From NCBI GenBank assembly GCA_013695925.1, contig JACCZO010000227.1:1-12888 (forward strand): a stretch of DNA of 12,888 nucleotides. Reading direction: 5' to 3'. Within the stretch, counting starts at the first letter, position 1. The number at the start of each line of letters is the position of its first letter. Under the pieces are notes generated by a model. It saw only the letters and a program-made list of their open reading frames with translations, ran no database searches and was not told the DNA's origin. The position numbers and the translations under genes are program-made. Shown one piece after another: positions 1 to 6,383 of the stretch. This DNA is from Chthoniobacterales bacterium. GTDB lineage: Bacteria; Verrucomicrobiota; Verrucomicrobiia; Chthoniobacterales; UBA10450.

Positions 1-186
1 CAGGTGGTTTACCATCGGCGCGACGAAGGTCTCGTTTTCTCGCCTAACCAAACGGAGCGACCGCTCCGGCGGGTCCGCTACGACACCCGCGAGACGATGC
101 AGTGGCGCAACCCGCAGACCGGGGCGTCCCTGCGCGTCTCCTATCCGGCGGAGCAGGTCGTGCTCACGCCGGTTTCTTTTCAATAA
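1..186 (+). CDS. C-terminal end of an unrecognised protein (5' end outside window)
   Basis: The frame is open from the first base and ends at TAA 184-186, so only about 61 C-terminal residues are visible. The GTG at position 4 is probably internal, because the reading frame continues upstream of it. The tail is rich in Arg, Gln and Val and ends in a hydrophobic YPAEQVVLTPVSFQ stretch. No family could be assigned. The next gene starts 14 bp after the stop on the same strand, so the two are probably cotranscribed. Codon choice is GC-rich and consistent with a real gene. Function is unknown. Confidence 0.55.
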   Translation, partial: QVVYHRRDEGLVFSPNQTERPLRRVRYDTRETMQWRNPQTGASLRVSYPAEQVVLTPVSFQ

Positions 187-188
187 CC

Positions 189-192
189 AGGA
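189..192 (+). promoter_or_regulatory. Ribosome binding site of the PDZ gene
   Basis: AGGA lies 8 nt upstream of ATG 201. It decides the start: the open frame runs back to 102, but only the ATG at 201 has both this site and a signal peptide directly behind it. Confidence 0.6.
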
Positions 193-200
193 ACCAAAAT

Positions 201-1280
201 ATGAAAAAACAACTCGCCCTAACGACAGCGCTGGCCGCGCTCTTCCCGCTCGCCGCCACCGCCCAATCGCCCACACCCGTGCTCTCCACGCCGGCGATCC
301 AATCCATCCCGGCCACTTCCCCCCCTCCGCCCGTGCCCCCGGCGCCGGCTCCTCCCGCTCCGGGCCCCCGGCATTTCCATGAGCGCGACAACGGACCGAA
401 GGAGCCCGTCACCTTTCTCGGGGTCGAGACTTCCGATGTCCCGCGCGTTCTTTCCGAACAAATGGGGCTGCCGCGCGGCTTCGGGGTGGTGATCGATTAC
501 GTCGTCCCCATCAGCCCGGCGGCCGCCGCCGGCCTCCAGCAGAGCGACATCATCCGCCTCTTAAACGACCAGCAGATCGTCAACCCGGGCCAGCTCGGGA
601 AACTGGTCCGGAGTTTCGCCGACGGCACTTCGGTTGAGTTCACGATCATGCGCAAGGGCAAGGACATGAAAGTCAGCGTCAAGCTGGCGAAAAAAGAGAT
701 GCCCGCCGGTCGCGGGCCCTTCGGTTACGAGAAGGAGTGGAATTTCGACGACCTCGAAAAGATGAAGTTCGATTTCAAGGCGCCCGATATGACGGCGGTG
801 CGGGAAGCAGTGGCGCGGGCCAAGGACCAGGCGGTGCGGGCGCGGGATGAAGCACAGCGGGCGGTCCGCGGGCTGCGCATCGTCACTTCCGACGACGGCC
901 TAACGAGGTCAACCCGGATCGATCTCGGCCGGGCCACGATCACCTTTTCCGACGATCAGGGCGAGCTGAAGATCGAGAACGCGAATGGCCGAAAAATGCT
1001 GACGGCCAAGGATGCGAAGGGGACGGAGCTTTATAATGGTCCGATCGAGACCCCGGAAGACCGGGCGAAACTGCCCGAGAACGTGCGCCAGCGCCTGGAG
1101 AAACTGGAACGCGAGGAATTACCGGAGGCGCCCGAGCCGCCCGAACCGCCCGACGCACCGCAGGCTCCGCAAGCGCCCGAGGCGAACGAAGCGGCCCGCC
1201 TGCAAAGCGCGACCTATGAGAGGGCAGGCATGTCACCGGCGAGCCGCGCCAGCTGGCGCCGCAGCACGTTTGTGCTCTAG
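201..1280 (+). CDS. Secreted PDZ-domain protein without protease domain
   Basis: The product is 359 aa. Residues 1-21 form a signal peptide with likely cleavage at ATA|QS. Residues 23-57 are a Pro-rich linker. Residues about 70-163 form a PDZ domain of the HtrA/Deg C-terminal kind (FLGV near 73, the SPAAAAGLQQSDIIRLLNDQQI core, and a final basic beta strand). An Ala/Arg-rich coiled-coil-like helix follows at about 197-223. Residues 309-327 are a second Pro/Glu/Ala-rich tract. No trypsin-like His-Asp-Ser domain is present, so this is a binding or scaffold protein of the periplasm or envelope rather than a protease. Known HtrA-type PDZ domains bind exposed C-termini of proteins; the ligand here is unknown. 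It follows a partial gene by 14 bp, probably in one operon. Confidence is good for secretion and PDZ, low for role. Confidence 0.85.
   Translation: MKKQLALTTALAALFPLAATAQSPTPVLSTPAIQSIPATSPPPPVPPAPAPPAPGPRHFHERDNGPKEPVTFLGVETSDVPRVLSEQMGLPRGFGVVIDYVVPISPAAAAGLQQSDIIRLLNDQQIVNPGQLGKLVRSFADGTSVEFTIMRKGKDMKVSVKLAKKEMPAGRGPFGYEKEWNFDDLEKMKFDFKAPDMTAVREAVARAKDQAVRARDEAQRAVRGLRIVTSDDGLTRSTRIDLGRATITFSDDQGELKIENANGRKMLTAKDAKGTELYNGPIETPEDRAKLPENVRQRLEKLEREELPEAPEPPEPPDAPQAPQAPEANEAARLQSATYERAGMSPASRASWRRSTFVL
898..906 (+). repeat. GCCTAACGA motif, first of six copies
   Basis: Exact copies start at 898, 5246, 6476, 6787, 7844 and 10655, all on the + strand. Near matches with one change start at 42, 217 and 1892. 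No exact reverse-complement copy was found; the closest reverse matches, one base off, are near 8677 and 11293. The copies fall in genes of both strands and in different reading frames. The copy at 5246 supplies the TAA that ends the MFS remnant. Confidence 0.7.
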
Positions 1281-1293
1281 TCGCTTCAAATTT

Positions 1294-1375
1294 GGTAGGG
1301 CGAGACTCCGTGGAGCCCGGAGGTTGATATCGATCTCGCCGCCAGGCCCATCCCGGCTCGACAGAGTCTCGCACC
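1294..1375. repeat. REP-like imperfect inverted repeat
   Basis: GCGAGACTC at 1300-1308 is the exact reverse complement of 1364-1372, and GAGCC at 1313-1317 pairs with GGCTC at 1355-1359. Together they form a long imperfect hairpin just after the PDZ gene stop. The GGTAGGGCGAG-type arm resembles dispersed intergenic palindromes that I recall from Verrucomicrobia. It could also serve as a transcription end, but no T-tract follows. Confidence 0.55.
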
Positions 1376-1426
1376 ACCAGAGAAGAGACAGGATGGGTAG
1401 CCCCGCCGCCGAATTTTCCTCCCCAA

Positions 1427-1453
1427 AATCCTGTTAATCCTGTTAATCCTGTC
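1427..1453. repeat. Three tandem copies of a 9-bp unit, AATCCTGTT
   Basis: Units at 1427-1435, 1436-1444 and 1445-1453, the last with a final C. The reverse complement of its end (ATCCTGTCT 1446-1454) occurs at 1386-1394, giving a 9-bp inverted pair around the stretch. With the hairpin at 1294-1375 it fills the convergent gap between the PDZ gene and the beta-strand-repeat gene. Confidence 0.7.
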
Positions 1454-1465
1454 TGAAAGATAATC

Positions 1466-3043
1466 CTACGGCACGACGGTCAGGGTGAGATCGTTGCCGT
1501 CGCCGCCGCTGTAGTCGGCTTGCAGGTTGTTTCCGTTCACGATGACGATCCCGCCGTCGGGCAGGTTGCTGAAGGTGCCGCTGATCGGCGTTGCGGCGGT
1601 GTTCTTGATCAGGGTCAGGCTTGTCCCTTGGGTGAGAGGACCCTGGATCGTGCCGCTCAGGTTGATCATCGCCCCGCTGTTGATCGTCACTCCGTTGGCC
1701 ACCACCTTGTCGATCTTCGATCGGTTGCCCTTCGCTTTAAAAGTGTATGTGTAGGTCGAGTCGGAGTTAAAGGTCAGGCTGCCTTGGATGGTGAGAGTCA
1801 GTTGTTTCTTGCCGCCGTGGGCCGGCGCGAGAAAGGCTCCTCCGCCGCTCCCGGTTCCAATCGTGACCGCCCCGGCAATGATCCCGCTCCCGCCTAACGT
1901 GCCCGCCGTCACACTGACTGCACCAGTGCCCGTGGCCGAGCCGGTCGTGTTAGCGACGACCAACGTGCCCGCACTGACTGTGGTGCCGGCGGTGTAAACG
2001 CTCGCGCCGGTCAAGGTGAGCGTGCCGGTGCCGATCTTCGACAACGCTCCCGTCCCGCTCCCGCCGTTCGGATCGCCGGGCAGAAGCCGCCCGGAAAAAC
2101 TCGTGCTCATTGCATTCCCGCCTATACTTAGGGTGTTTCTTCCAAGATAGACAATCCCATCGCCTTCGAGCGACCCGATCGTGAGAGTACCCTGATCGCG
2201 TTGACTGATATCGAGATAGCCATTGCCAAATAGCTCAACCCGCGCCGTGCCACCGGTGGATTTATTGTAGAAAGCAAAGAATCCGCCCCCGCCACCGTTG
2301 CTCCCGCCGTTGGCGATGAGCGTGGCGTTGTCTGCGGTCGGGTTGTTAACTGCGAACTGAGTCATGCCACCGATCGCTCCCGCCGCCGTCGCCCCTTCAT
2401 TAATAATCGTGCAGTTCTCGGCCGAGGTGCGCGCATAAAAGAAATTGGTCCATCCGCCAATGCCCCCGGCCACGCTCGCACCCAGATTGTGAAAAGTAGC
2501 GTCACCCGCACCCGTGAAAAGAATCTGCACGAATCCGGGGTAGCCGGTATCTCGATTCCGAGCTTTTTGAGTAAAGGTTACAGGCCCCGTGATCGTCCCA
2601 TTAGCGTCTGATCCGGCGTTGAAAGAAAAAATCCCCGAATCATCTGCATTACTCTCGGCAACGAAGTTCTGTTCCACGCCCGAATTATTCACAACGCTCT
2701 CAAAAATCTCAAACGTTACGCCGGGCAGTGCACTAATCGTAAAAGCCTCTGCGTTCGGATCGAAGAAAATATATGCAACCCCGCTCCCTTCGGTAATCTC
2801 GAGATCGGTGATACTAGAAGCCCCGAAGGTCGCGGTATCGAAAAAACCAGGCACTGTCCCCGAGGACCAGTTGACCGGGTTATTCCAATTGTTGTCAACA
2901 GGATTGCTAATCCAGGTGCCGCTGGCCGAGTAGGCGGCTTCCGCGAAGAGAAGTACAGAGCAGACAAAGAGACGACGCGCGAGTCGGGCGAATCGCGCAG
3001 GTTGTAGATTATCGGTAAAGCTGACGAGAGTAAGGTGGTTCAT
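1466..3043 (-). CDS. Secreted autotransporter-associated beta-strand repeat protein
   Basis: The product is 525 aa. An unusually long n-region of about 24 residues precedes a hydrophobic core, and cleavage is likely near residue 40 (AYSA|S). Residues about 44-75 carry the W-x-N-P...NNWNN..NW...VPGFFDTATF opening common in this family. The middle (130-265) is Gly/Asn/Thr-rich. Residues about 334-365 contain the signature repeat around LTLTGASVYTAGTTVSAGTL (TIGR02601/PATR type). The end, IVIVNGNNLQADYSGGDGNDLTLTVVP, is typical of the family. No C-terminal barrel is present, so export by another route and display or release as a beta-helix are inferred. ATG 3041-3043 has no clear Shine-Dalgarno. 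It lies 7 bp after the hydrolase stop, so the two are probably one transcript. Base composition is less GC-rich than the flanks, especially over the N-terminal half. Confidence 0.85.
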   Translation of the reverse strand: MNHLTLVSFTDNLQPARFARLARRLFVCSVLLFAEAAYSASGTWISNPVDNNWNNPVNWSSGTVPGFFDTATFGASSITDLEITEGSGVAYIFFDPNAEAFTISALPGVTFEIFESVVNNSGVEQNFVAESNADDSGIFSFNAGSDANGTITGPVTFTQKARNRDTGYPGFVQILFTGAGDATFHNLGASVAGGIGGWTNFFYARTSAENCTIINEGATAAGAIGGMTQFAVNNPTADNATLIANGGSNGGGGGFFAFYNKSTGGTARVELFGNGYLDISQRDQGTLTIGSLEGDGIVYLGRNTLSIGGNAMSTSFSGRLLPGDPNGGSGTGALSKIGTGTLTLTGASVYTAGTTVSAGTLVVANTTGSATGTGAVSVTAGTLGGSGIIAGAVTIGTGSGGGAFLAPAHGGKKQLTLTIQGSLTFNSDSTYTYTFKAKGNRSKIDKVVANGVTINSGAMINLSGTIQGPLTQGTSLTLIKNTAATPISGTFSNLPDGGIVIVNGNNLQADYSGGDGNDLTLTVVP

Positions 3044-3050
3044 ATCATTG

Positions 3051-4223
3051 CTATTTAAGGTGGCTATTGAGGAAGTTGATCACGCGAGTGCCATTGGTGA
3101 TGGCGGACCCCGTACCGTCCCCGCTCCTCCAGTACTGGAAAGCGTGTTCGTGGCTATTCTGGATTGTCAGCACCTGATACTGTGACGAATTCACCCCTAC
3201 CCCGGTCAGCTTACATTGGACGTCGAAGAGCTGATGGTATGGCATCGAGTCAAATCGGCTGTGGATAAAATACATCGGCCGGAAGGGCTTCGCGGTGGTA
3301 AAGGTCTGGAGGTGCGCGACTGGGGAAGAACTCCATTGGTTGGGCCCTCCATTCGGGTCAAACCGCACACACGTCCCGGTGTAGTTCTCAATCTTATTCC
3401 GAAAATCGTTAACCGGATCGCCGGGAATGTTTGGATAACCATCGTCGGTTGTGCGGTCGGTAAAATCGTAAGCGCCCGATAAGCAAGCAACCGCAAGGGG
3501 CCGATCGTCGCCATCACGATTCCAGTACGGCCAATCTGACGTGCTGGTGATATCGAAGGCGGCAAATGCAGCGTGACTGGCGCCCGAGGAGCCGCCAACG
3601 ATTCCGAACTTCCCATTGTCGCAGCGGCTATCTGCCTTCATTGCGCGCGTGAAAGCCTTCACATCGTTTGTCTGCTCTGGTGGCCGCCCCGATGTAGCGA
3701 GATTGTGGCAGTCCTGTCCAGTTACCAGCCCGCAAGGGGCCAGACGATGCGCTGCGACAAAAACGTAATAACCAGCTTCTCGCAGATCAAGAATGGGATC
3801 CGCAAGTAGCCCAGAAAAGATGTTACCGGTGACGAAGTGGCCTTCATGCAGGAGCAACACGGCCGGCCCTTTGCCGCTCGATGGTACAGGAGTTGGTTCA
3901 TAGACACGCCATTCAAGAACGGTAGACAGCCGATTGCCGGCGGCATCCCGTGGTTGAAACTCGTCCGGAATGGCTGTGGCAAATGGGCTGATGCTGGGAT
4001 ATGGGATGGGCGAACAGGGCGGAGTCGCGCACGGAGTATTTTCGTGTAACGTGCAAATCTGGATTGGCGTCGGAGCTGGAGTCGGCGTGCAAGTGGAAGT
4101 CTGCGATTGAGCGCGGGGGTTCACCTCGAGCGCAAAGAGCACGAAGAGGAAGCAACCCAGAGCGGATAGAAAACAGAGGCCGGCGTTTTTGAGTGCGGTA
4201 GGAAGTTTAGTTGGGTGATTCAT
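3051..4223 (-). CDS. Secreted alpha/beta hydrolase (esterase/lipase-like)
   Basis: The product is 390 aa. The frame extends upstream to 4472, but ATG 4221-4223 is chosen because it begins a signal peptide or anchor (residues about 12-33 hydrophobic, LCFLSALGCFLFVLFALEV). Residues 41-85 are a Thr/Pro/Cys-rich linker. The fold follows: LLLHEGHF 123-130 is in the oxyanion-loop position, G-G-S-S-G 210-214 is the nucleophile elbow with Ser212, Asp325 in SRFDSMPYH is the likely acid, and His358 or His360 in NSHEH is the likely base. A hydrolase of ester-type substrates outside the cytoplasm is supported; the substrate is not. The usual HGGG is altered to HEGH, which may affect catalysis. The gene is 17 bp downstream of a broken paralogue and 7 bp upstream of the beta-strand-repeat gene. 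Confidence 0.82.
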   Translation of the reverse strand: MNHPTKLPTALKNAGLCFLSALGCFLFVLFALEVNPRAQSQTSTCTPTPAPTPIQICTLHENTPCATPPCSPIPYPSISPFATAIPDEFQPRDAAGNRLSTVLEWRVYEPTPVPSSGKGPAVLLLHEGHFVTGNIFSGLLADPILDLREAGYYVFVAAHRLAPCGLVTGQDCHNLATSGRPPEQTNDVKAFTRAMKADSRCDNGKFGIVGGSSGASHAAFAAFDITSTSDWPYWNRDGDDRPLAVACLSGAYDFTDRTTDDGYPNIPGDPVNDFRNKIENYTGTCVRFDPNGGPNQWSSSPVAHLQTFTTAKPFRPMYFIHSRFDSMPYHQLFDVQCKLTGVGVNSSQYQVLTIQNSHEHAFQYWRSGDGTGSAITNGTRVINFLNSHLK

Positions 4224-4239
4224 GGTTGGGCGGTTTGGG

Positions 4240-4728
4240 TTAGTCGGGAAAATCGGAAGTGCCGGAAAGGCCTCGCATCGCAAGTCGGTCGGAGTGTTGC
4301 GAAGGCTTCCCGACGAGCAGGTAACTCGATAGTCTTGGCGGGAAATCAGGCGAACGGAAAACACTGCCGCTCGTAAAGCCTCCAGGATGGAGGAGCAAAA
4401 TGATTGGCTGTGGATGAGGGTTTGCCGGTGTGGGCCGAGAGGGCAGACACAAGAAAACGGAGTTAGAGCCATCGATGCGCGCGATCTTAAGTTGAATCAG
4501 ACCCGAGCGCAGCGCCGGAGTTGACAAGCTATCAGCCAATCCAGGCGGTGGGGAGGCAACCATGGTCGGCTGACGCCAGCAGACCAAGCCGACGCTCAAA
4601 AGAAAGACGAGAAGACGGGGAAGACGGAAGACGAAAGACGGAAGGCGGAAGGCGGAAGGCGGAAGGCGGAAGGCGGAAGGCGGAAGGCGGAAGGCGGAAG
4701 GCGGAAGGCGGAACGTCAGGGGTTTCAC
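4240..4728 (-). pseudogene. Truncated hydrolase paralogue with repeat-encoded N-terminus
   Basis: This 162-codon frame starts at GTG 4726-4728 and has no good ribosome site. Residues 7-36 are encoded largely by the 7-bp repeat and read as RLPPSAF units. Residues 38-50 (RLLVFLLSVGLVCW) look like a signal-peptide core. Residues 108-124 (PIILLLHPGGFTSGSVF) match the oxyanion-loop strand of the intact hydrolase next door (AVLLLHEGHFVTGNIF), with a similarly placed Pro-rich stretch before it. The frame stops at TAA 4240-4242 with no nucleophile elbow, Asp or His. It is therefore best read as the 5' remnant of a tandem duplicate of the downstream gene. The alternative is a short expressed protein whose frame depends on the repeat number. 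The homology was judged by eye. Confidence 0.55.
4621..4711. repeat. Heptanucleotide minisatellite, AAGGCGG x10 plus variant units
   Basis: Ten perfect AAGGCGG units run from 4642 to 4711. Three variant units (AAGACGG, AAGACGA, AAGACGG) precede them in phase from 4621, giving 13 units. On the minus strand they encode alternating RLPPSAF-type heptads. Since 7 is not a multiple of 3, gain or loss of one unit changes the reading frame. A short AT-rich patch lies to its right at 4769-4796. Confidence 0.95.
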
Positions 4729-4877
4729 GGCGCTCTGGTTTTACTGCCGGCCGCTTTTTGAACGCAAGCAAAAAATACATTTTAAGAATTTTTTTCGCGG
4801 CTGGAGCTGTCGGGGATTGGGGATTAACGATTGAATTTGGCGAGCGCGCTGCTCCGTGAGCGACGAAAGTGTTTTGA

Positions 4878-5251
4878 AACTCGATCGCGGCCCTCTTCGA
4901 GCGGCAACCGTCGTTTCATTTCGACGATCTCTCTCTGCCGCTCATCTATTTCGTGATGCTGATGTCGGCCCCGGTCCGGACCTTTGCCTGGGCCGCGCGC
5001 AGCTCCTTTTCCCCACCCTGGTCCCGCGGGAAACTTTTGCCCCATCTTCTTGCTCAGGACAAAACGACAATATTTTCGTCGGCACCTCAAATGAATTCGG
5101 CGCGCTCGAATCGGGGCTGACGGCCGCGATTTTCGGTCCGGTTGTGTCGGTCCTGGCGGGCGGAGTCGGCACGATTCTGGTCGTGCGCGCGGTCGCCACG
5201 AAGTGGCCGGAGACGCGCAAGATCGGCGCGCTCGACGAGAGTTTGGCCTAA
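4878..5251 (+). pseudogene. Remnant of an MFS_3-type transporter, frameshifted and internally deleted
   Basis: Two frames together spell parts of one major facilitator of the MFS_3 (transmembrane secretion effector, EntS-like) group. From 4878 to about 5010, one frame reads AALFERQ..., then LPLIYFVMLMSAPVRTFAWAARSS, the mid-protein helix. From about 5005 the frame beginning at 4856 reads LLFPTLVPRETFA, the expected continuation, so about one base was lost near 5004-5014. Some 15 codons later comes SNEFGALESGLTAAIFGPV...GGVGTILVV, the family's last helices, which normally lie far downstream; a large internal piece is missing. The tail (WPETRKIGALDESLA) ends at TAA 5249-5251. The N-terminal half is also absent. 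It cannot make a working transporter. Family recall is by eye but specific. Confidence 0.75.
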
Positions 5252-5271
5252 CGAAAGAGCCGGCCAACCCA

Positions 5272-5290
5272 GTGCGCTGAGAGAGCGCAC
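5272..5290. repeat. Short hairpin, GTGCGCT/AGCGCAC
   Basis: A perfect 7-bp stem (5272-5278 with 5284-5290) and a 5-nt loop lie 21 bp after the MFS remnant. No T-tract follows, so it is listed as an inverted repeat rather than a terminator. Confidence 0.5.
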
Positions 5291-5401
5291 GCGACAAACC
5301 GTCTTTGGGGCGGTGAAACGAACCGCGTGGAGAGAGGACCGCCGTGTCGTCCGTGATTCATGCGGGATGCGCCGCCCCAGGCCTTTCCCATTTAGAAACT
5401 C

Positions 5402-5421
5402 GGACGGGACAGCGCCCGTCC
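5402..5421. terminator. Hairpin GGACGGG/CCCGTCC downstream of the barrel gene
   Basis: A perfect 7-bp GC-rich stem (5402-5408 with 5415-5421) and a 6-nt loop lie 27 bp past the stop of the minus-strand barrel gene. On that strand it is followed only by GAGTTTCTAA, a weak U-tract. It may act as a terminator or be a dispersed REP-type palindrome. The rest of 5252-5447 shows nothing else I recognise. Confidence 0.4.
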
Positions 5422-5447
5422 CTCCAACCCCCAATCCATGACGCGCT

Positions 5448-6383
5448 CTAGAACGCGCCGTGGAACATGATCGCGCCATAGGGTGCGCCGCTCTCGTAGT
5501 GATAACGGACCTCGGTGCGATGATAATCAAACTGCCGATACGGGACGTAGCCGCCTTCAAGACTGAGCGAAAGTGAGGAGTTGATTTTCCATTCCGCGCC
5601 GACTCCGGCGCGCACTTCTTCGTAGCTCAGCCAGGCGTTATTCAGACTCGTGTCGTCGTGGGTATCGCCGAAACGATCGTCGGTCCGAACGGTGATCGCC
5701 TTGATGTCGGCGCCGGCAAAAAGGGTGAGACTGCGGCTGGCGGCGAACTCCAGGCGCGGTGTCGGAAGGACGGCGTTGAGGGTCCATTGCGGCGCGAATT
5801 TCCAACGGACACCACCGCCCGGCAAAACCGGAAAACGGGACTGAAAATTCACCCCGACTCCGGCGACGAGTTGGACTTCCGGGCTGACGATGTAAGTGCC
5901 GCCGAGGACGAAGGGCACGTTAAAGGAATCGCCGTCGATTTGATCGAACCCGGTGGCGGTATAAAACCCGGGCTGGGCTTCGAAGCGGACGAGAATGGAA
6001 TCGGAGAACTTAGTGTCGAGGCCGACGATGGAGTTGACGGACTGGAGGGTGTTCGGTAATTGCTGGCCGCCATTGGGAAAGCCAAATGAGTAGCGTTCCC
6101 ATTGCGCGCCGAGGCGCAGAATGCCGAACTTGATCCGCGGCGTGTAAACGAATTCGACATTGGAATGGTATTCGTCGAAATCGGTCACTTTGCGGTTGCC
6201 GCGCTGGACGTCGGCCCCGCCGAGATAGGCCTGTTCGATCGTGAATTCAGCCGAGAATTTATACGGTTCCTCGACCACTTCGTTGCCGGTCGCGGTTGAG
6301 ATTTGTTTGTCATCACCGGCAAAAAGCGGAACGGCCAGGGCGAGAGAGAGCAGGCCGGCGAGGTAGAGATAACGGGCGTTCAT
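5448..6383 (-). CDS. Outer-membrane beta-barrel protein, DUF6268-like (copy 1)
   Basis: The product is 311 aa. A signal peptide (1-22, LFA|GD) is followed by alternating hydrophobic/polar strands throughout and a C-terminal Phe after GAIMFHGA, as in many outer-membrane barrels. Landmarks shared with the second barrel (10701-11618) are QPGFY 137-141, FPVLP 184-188, RTDDR 233-237, RAGVG 258-262 and RQFDY 283-287, so the two are clear paralogues. I recall this pattern as DUF6268; that name is less certain than the barrel fold. The start ATG (6381-6383) overlaps the stop of the upstream secreted-protein gene (ATGA), which indicates translational coupling and a shared task. Substrate and pore function are unknown. 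Confidence 0.83.
   Translation of the reverse strand: MNARYLYLAGLLSLALAVPLFAGDDKQISTATGNEVVEEPYKFSAEFTIEQAYLGGADVQRGNRKVTDFDEYHSNVEFVYTPRIKFGILRLGAQWERYSFGFPNGGQQLPNTLQSVNSIVGLDTKFSDSILVRFEAQPGFYTATGFDQIDGDSFNVPFVLGGTYIVSPEVQLVAGVGVNFQSRFPVLPGGGVRWKFAPQWTLNAVLPTPRLEFAASRSLTLFAGADIKAITVRTDDRFGDTHDDTSLNNAWLSYEEVRAGVGAEWKINSSLSLSLEGGYVPYRQFDYHRTEVRYHYESGAPYGAIMFHGAF

Noticed and set aside
940..1437. Frames on both strands over the end of the PDZ gene
   Set aside because: They are Arg/Pro-rich shadows of GC-rich coding DNA without start signals or recognisable motifs.
4224..4472. 83-residue N-terminal extension of the hydrolase
   Set aside because: The internal ATG at 4223 begins a proper signal peptide; the extension overlaps the remnant gene in another frame and looks random.
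4621..4711. CRISPR array
   Set aside because: The units are 7 bp and contiguous, with no spacers.
4769..4796. AT-rich patch as a promoter for the hydrolase operon
   Set aside because: TAAAAT-like -10 hexamers exist on the minus strand, but no -35 at suitable spacing could be set.
4521..4859. Plus-strand frame rich in GGRRKAE repeats
   Set aside because: The repeats are only the heptamer read on the other strand; there is no ribosome site and nothing protein-like on either side.
5272..5290. Intrinsic terminator of the MFS remnant
   Set aside because: A good stem, but no run of T follows on either strand.
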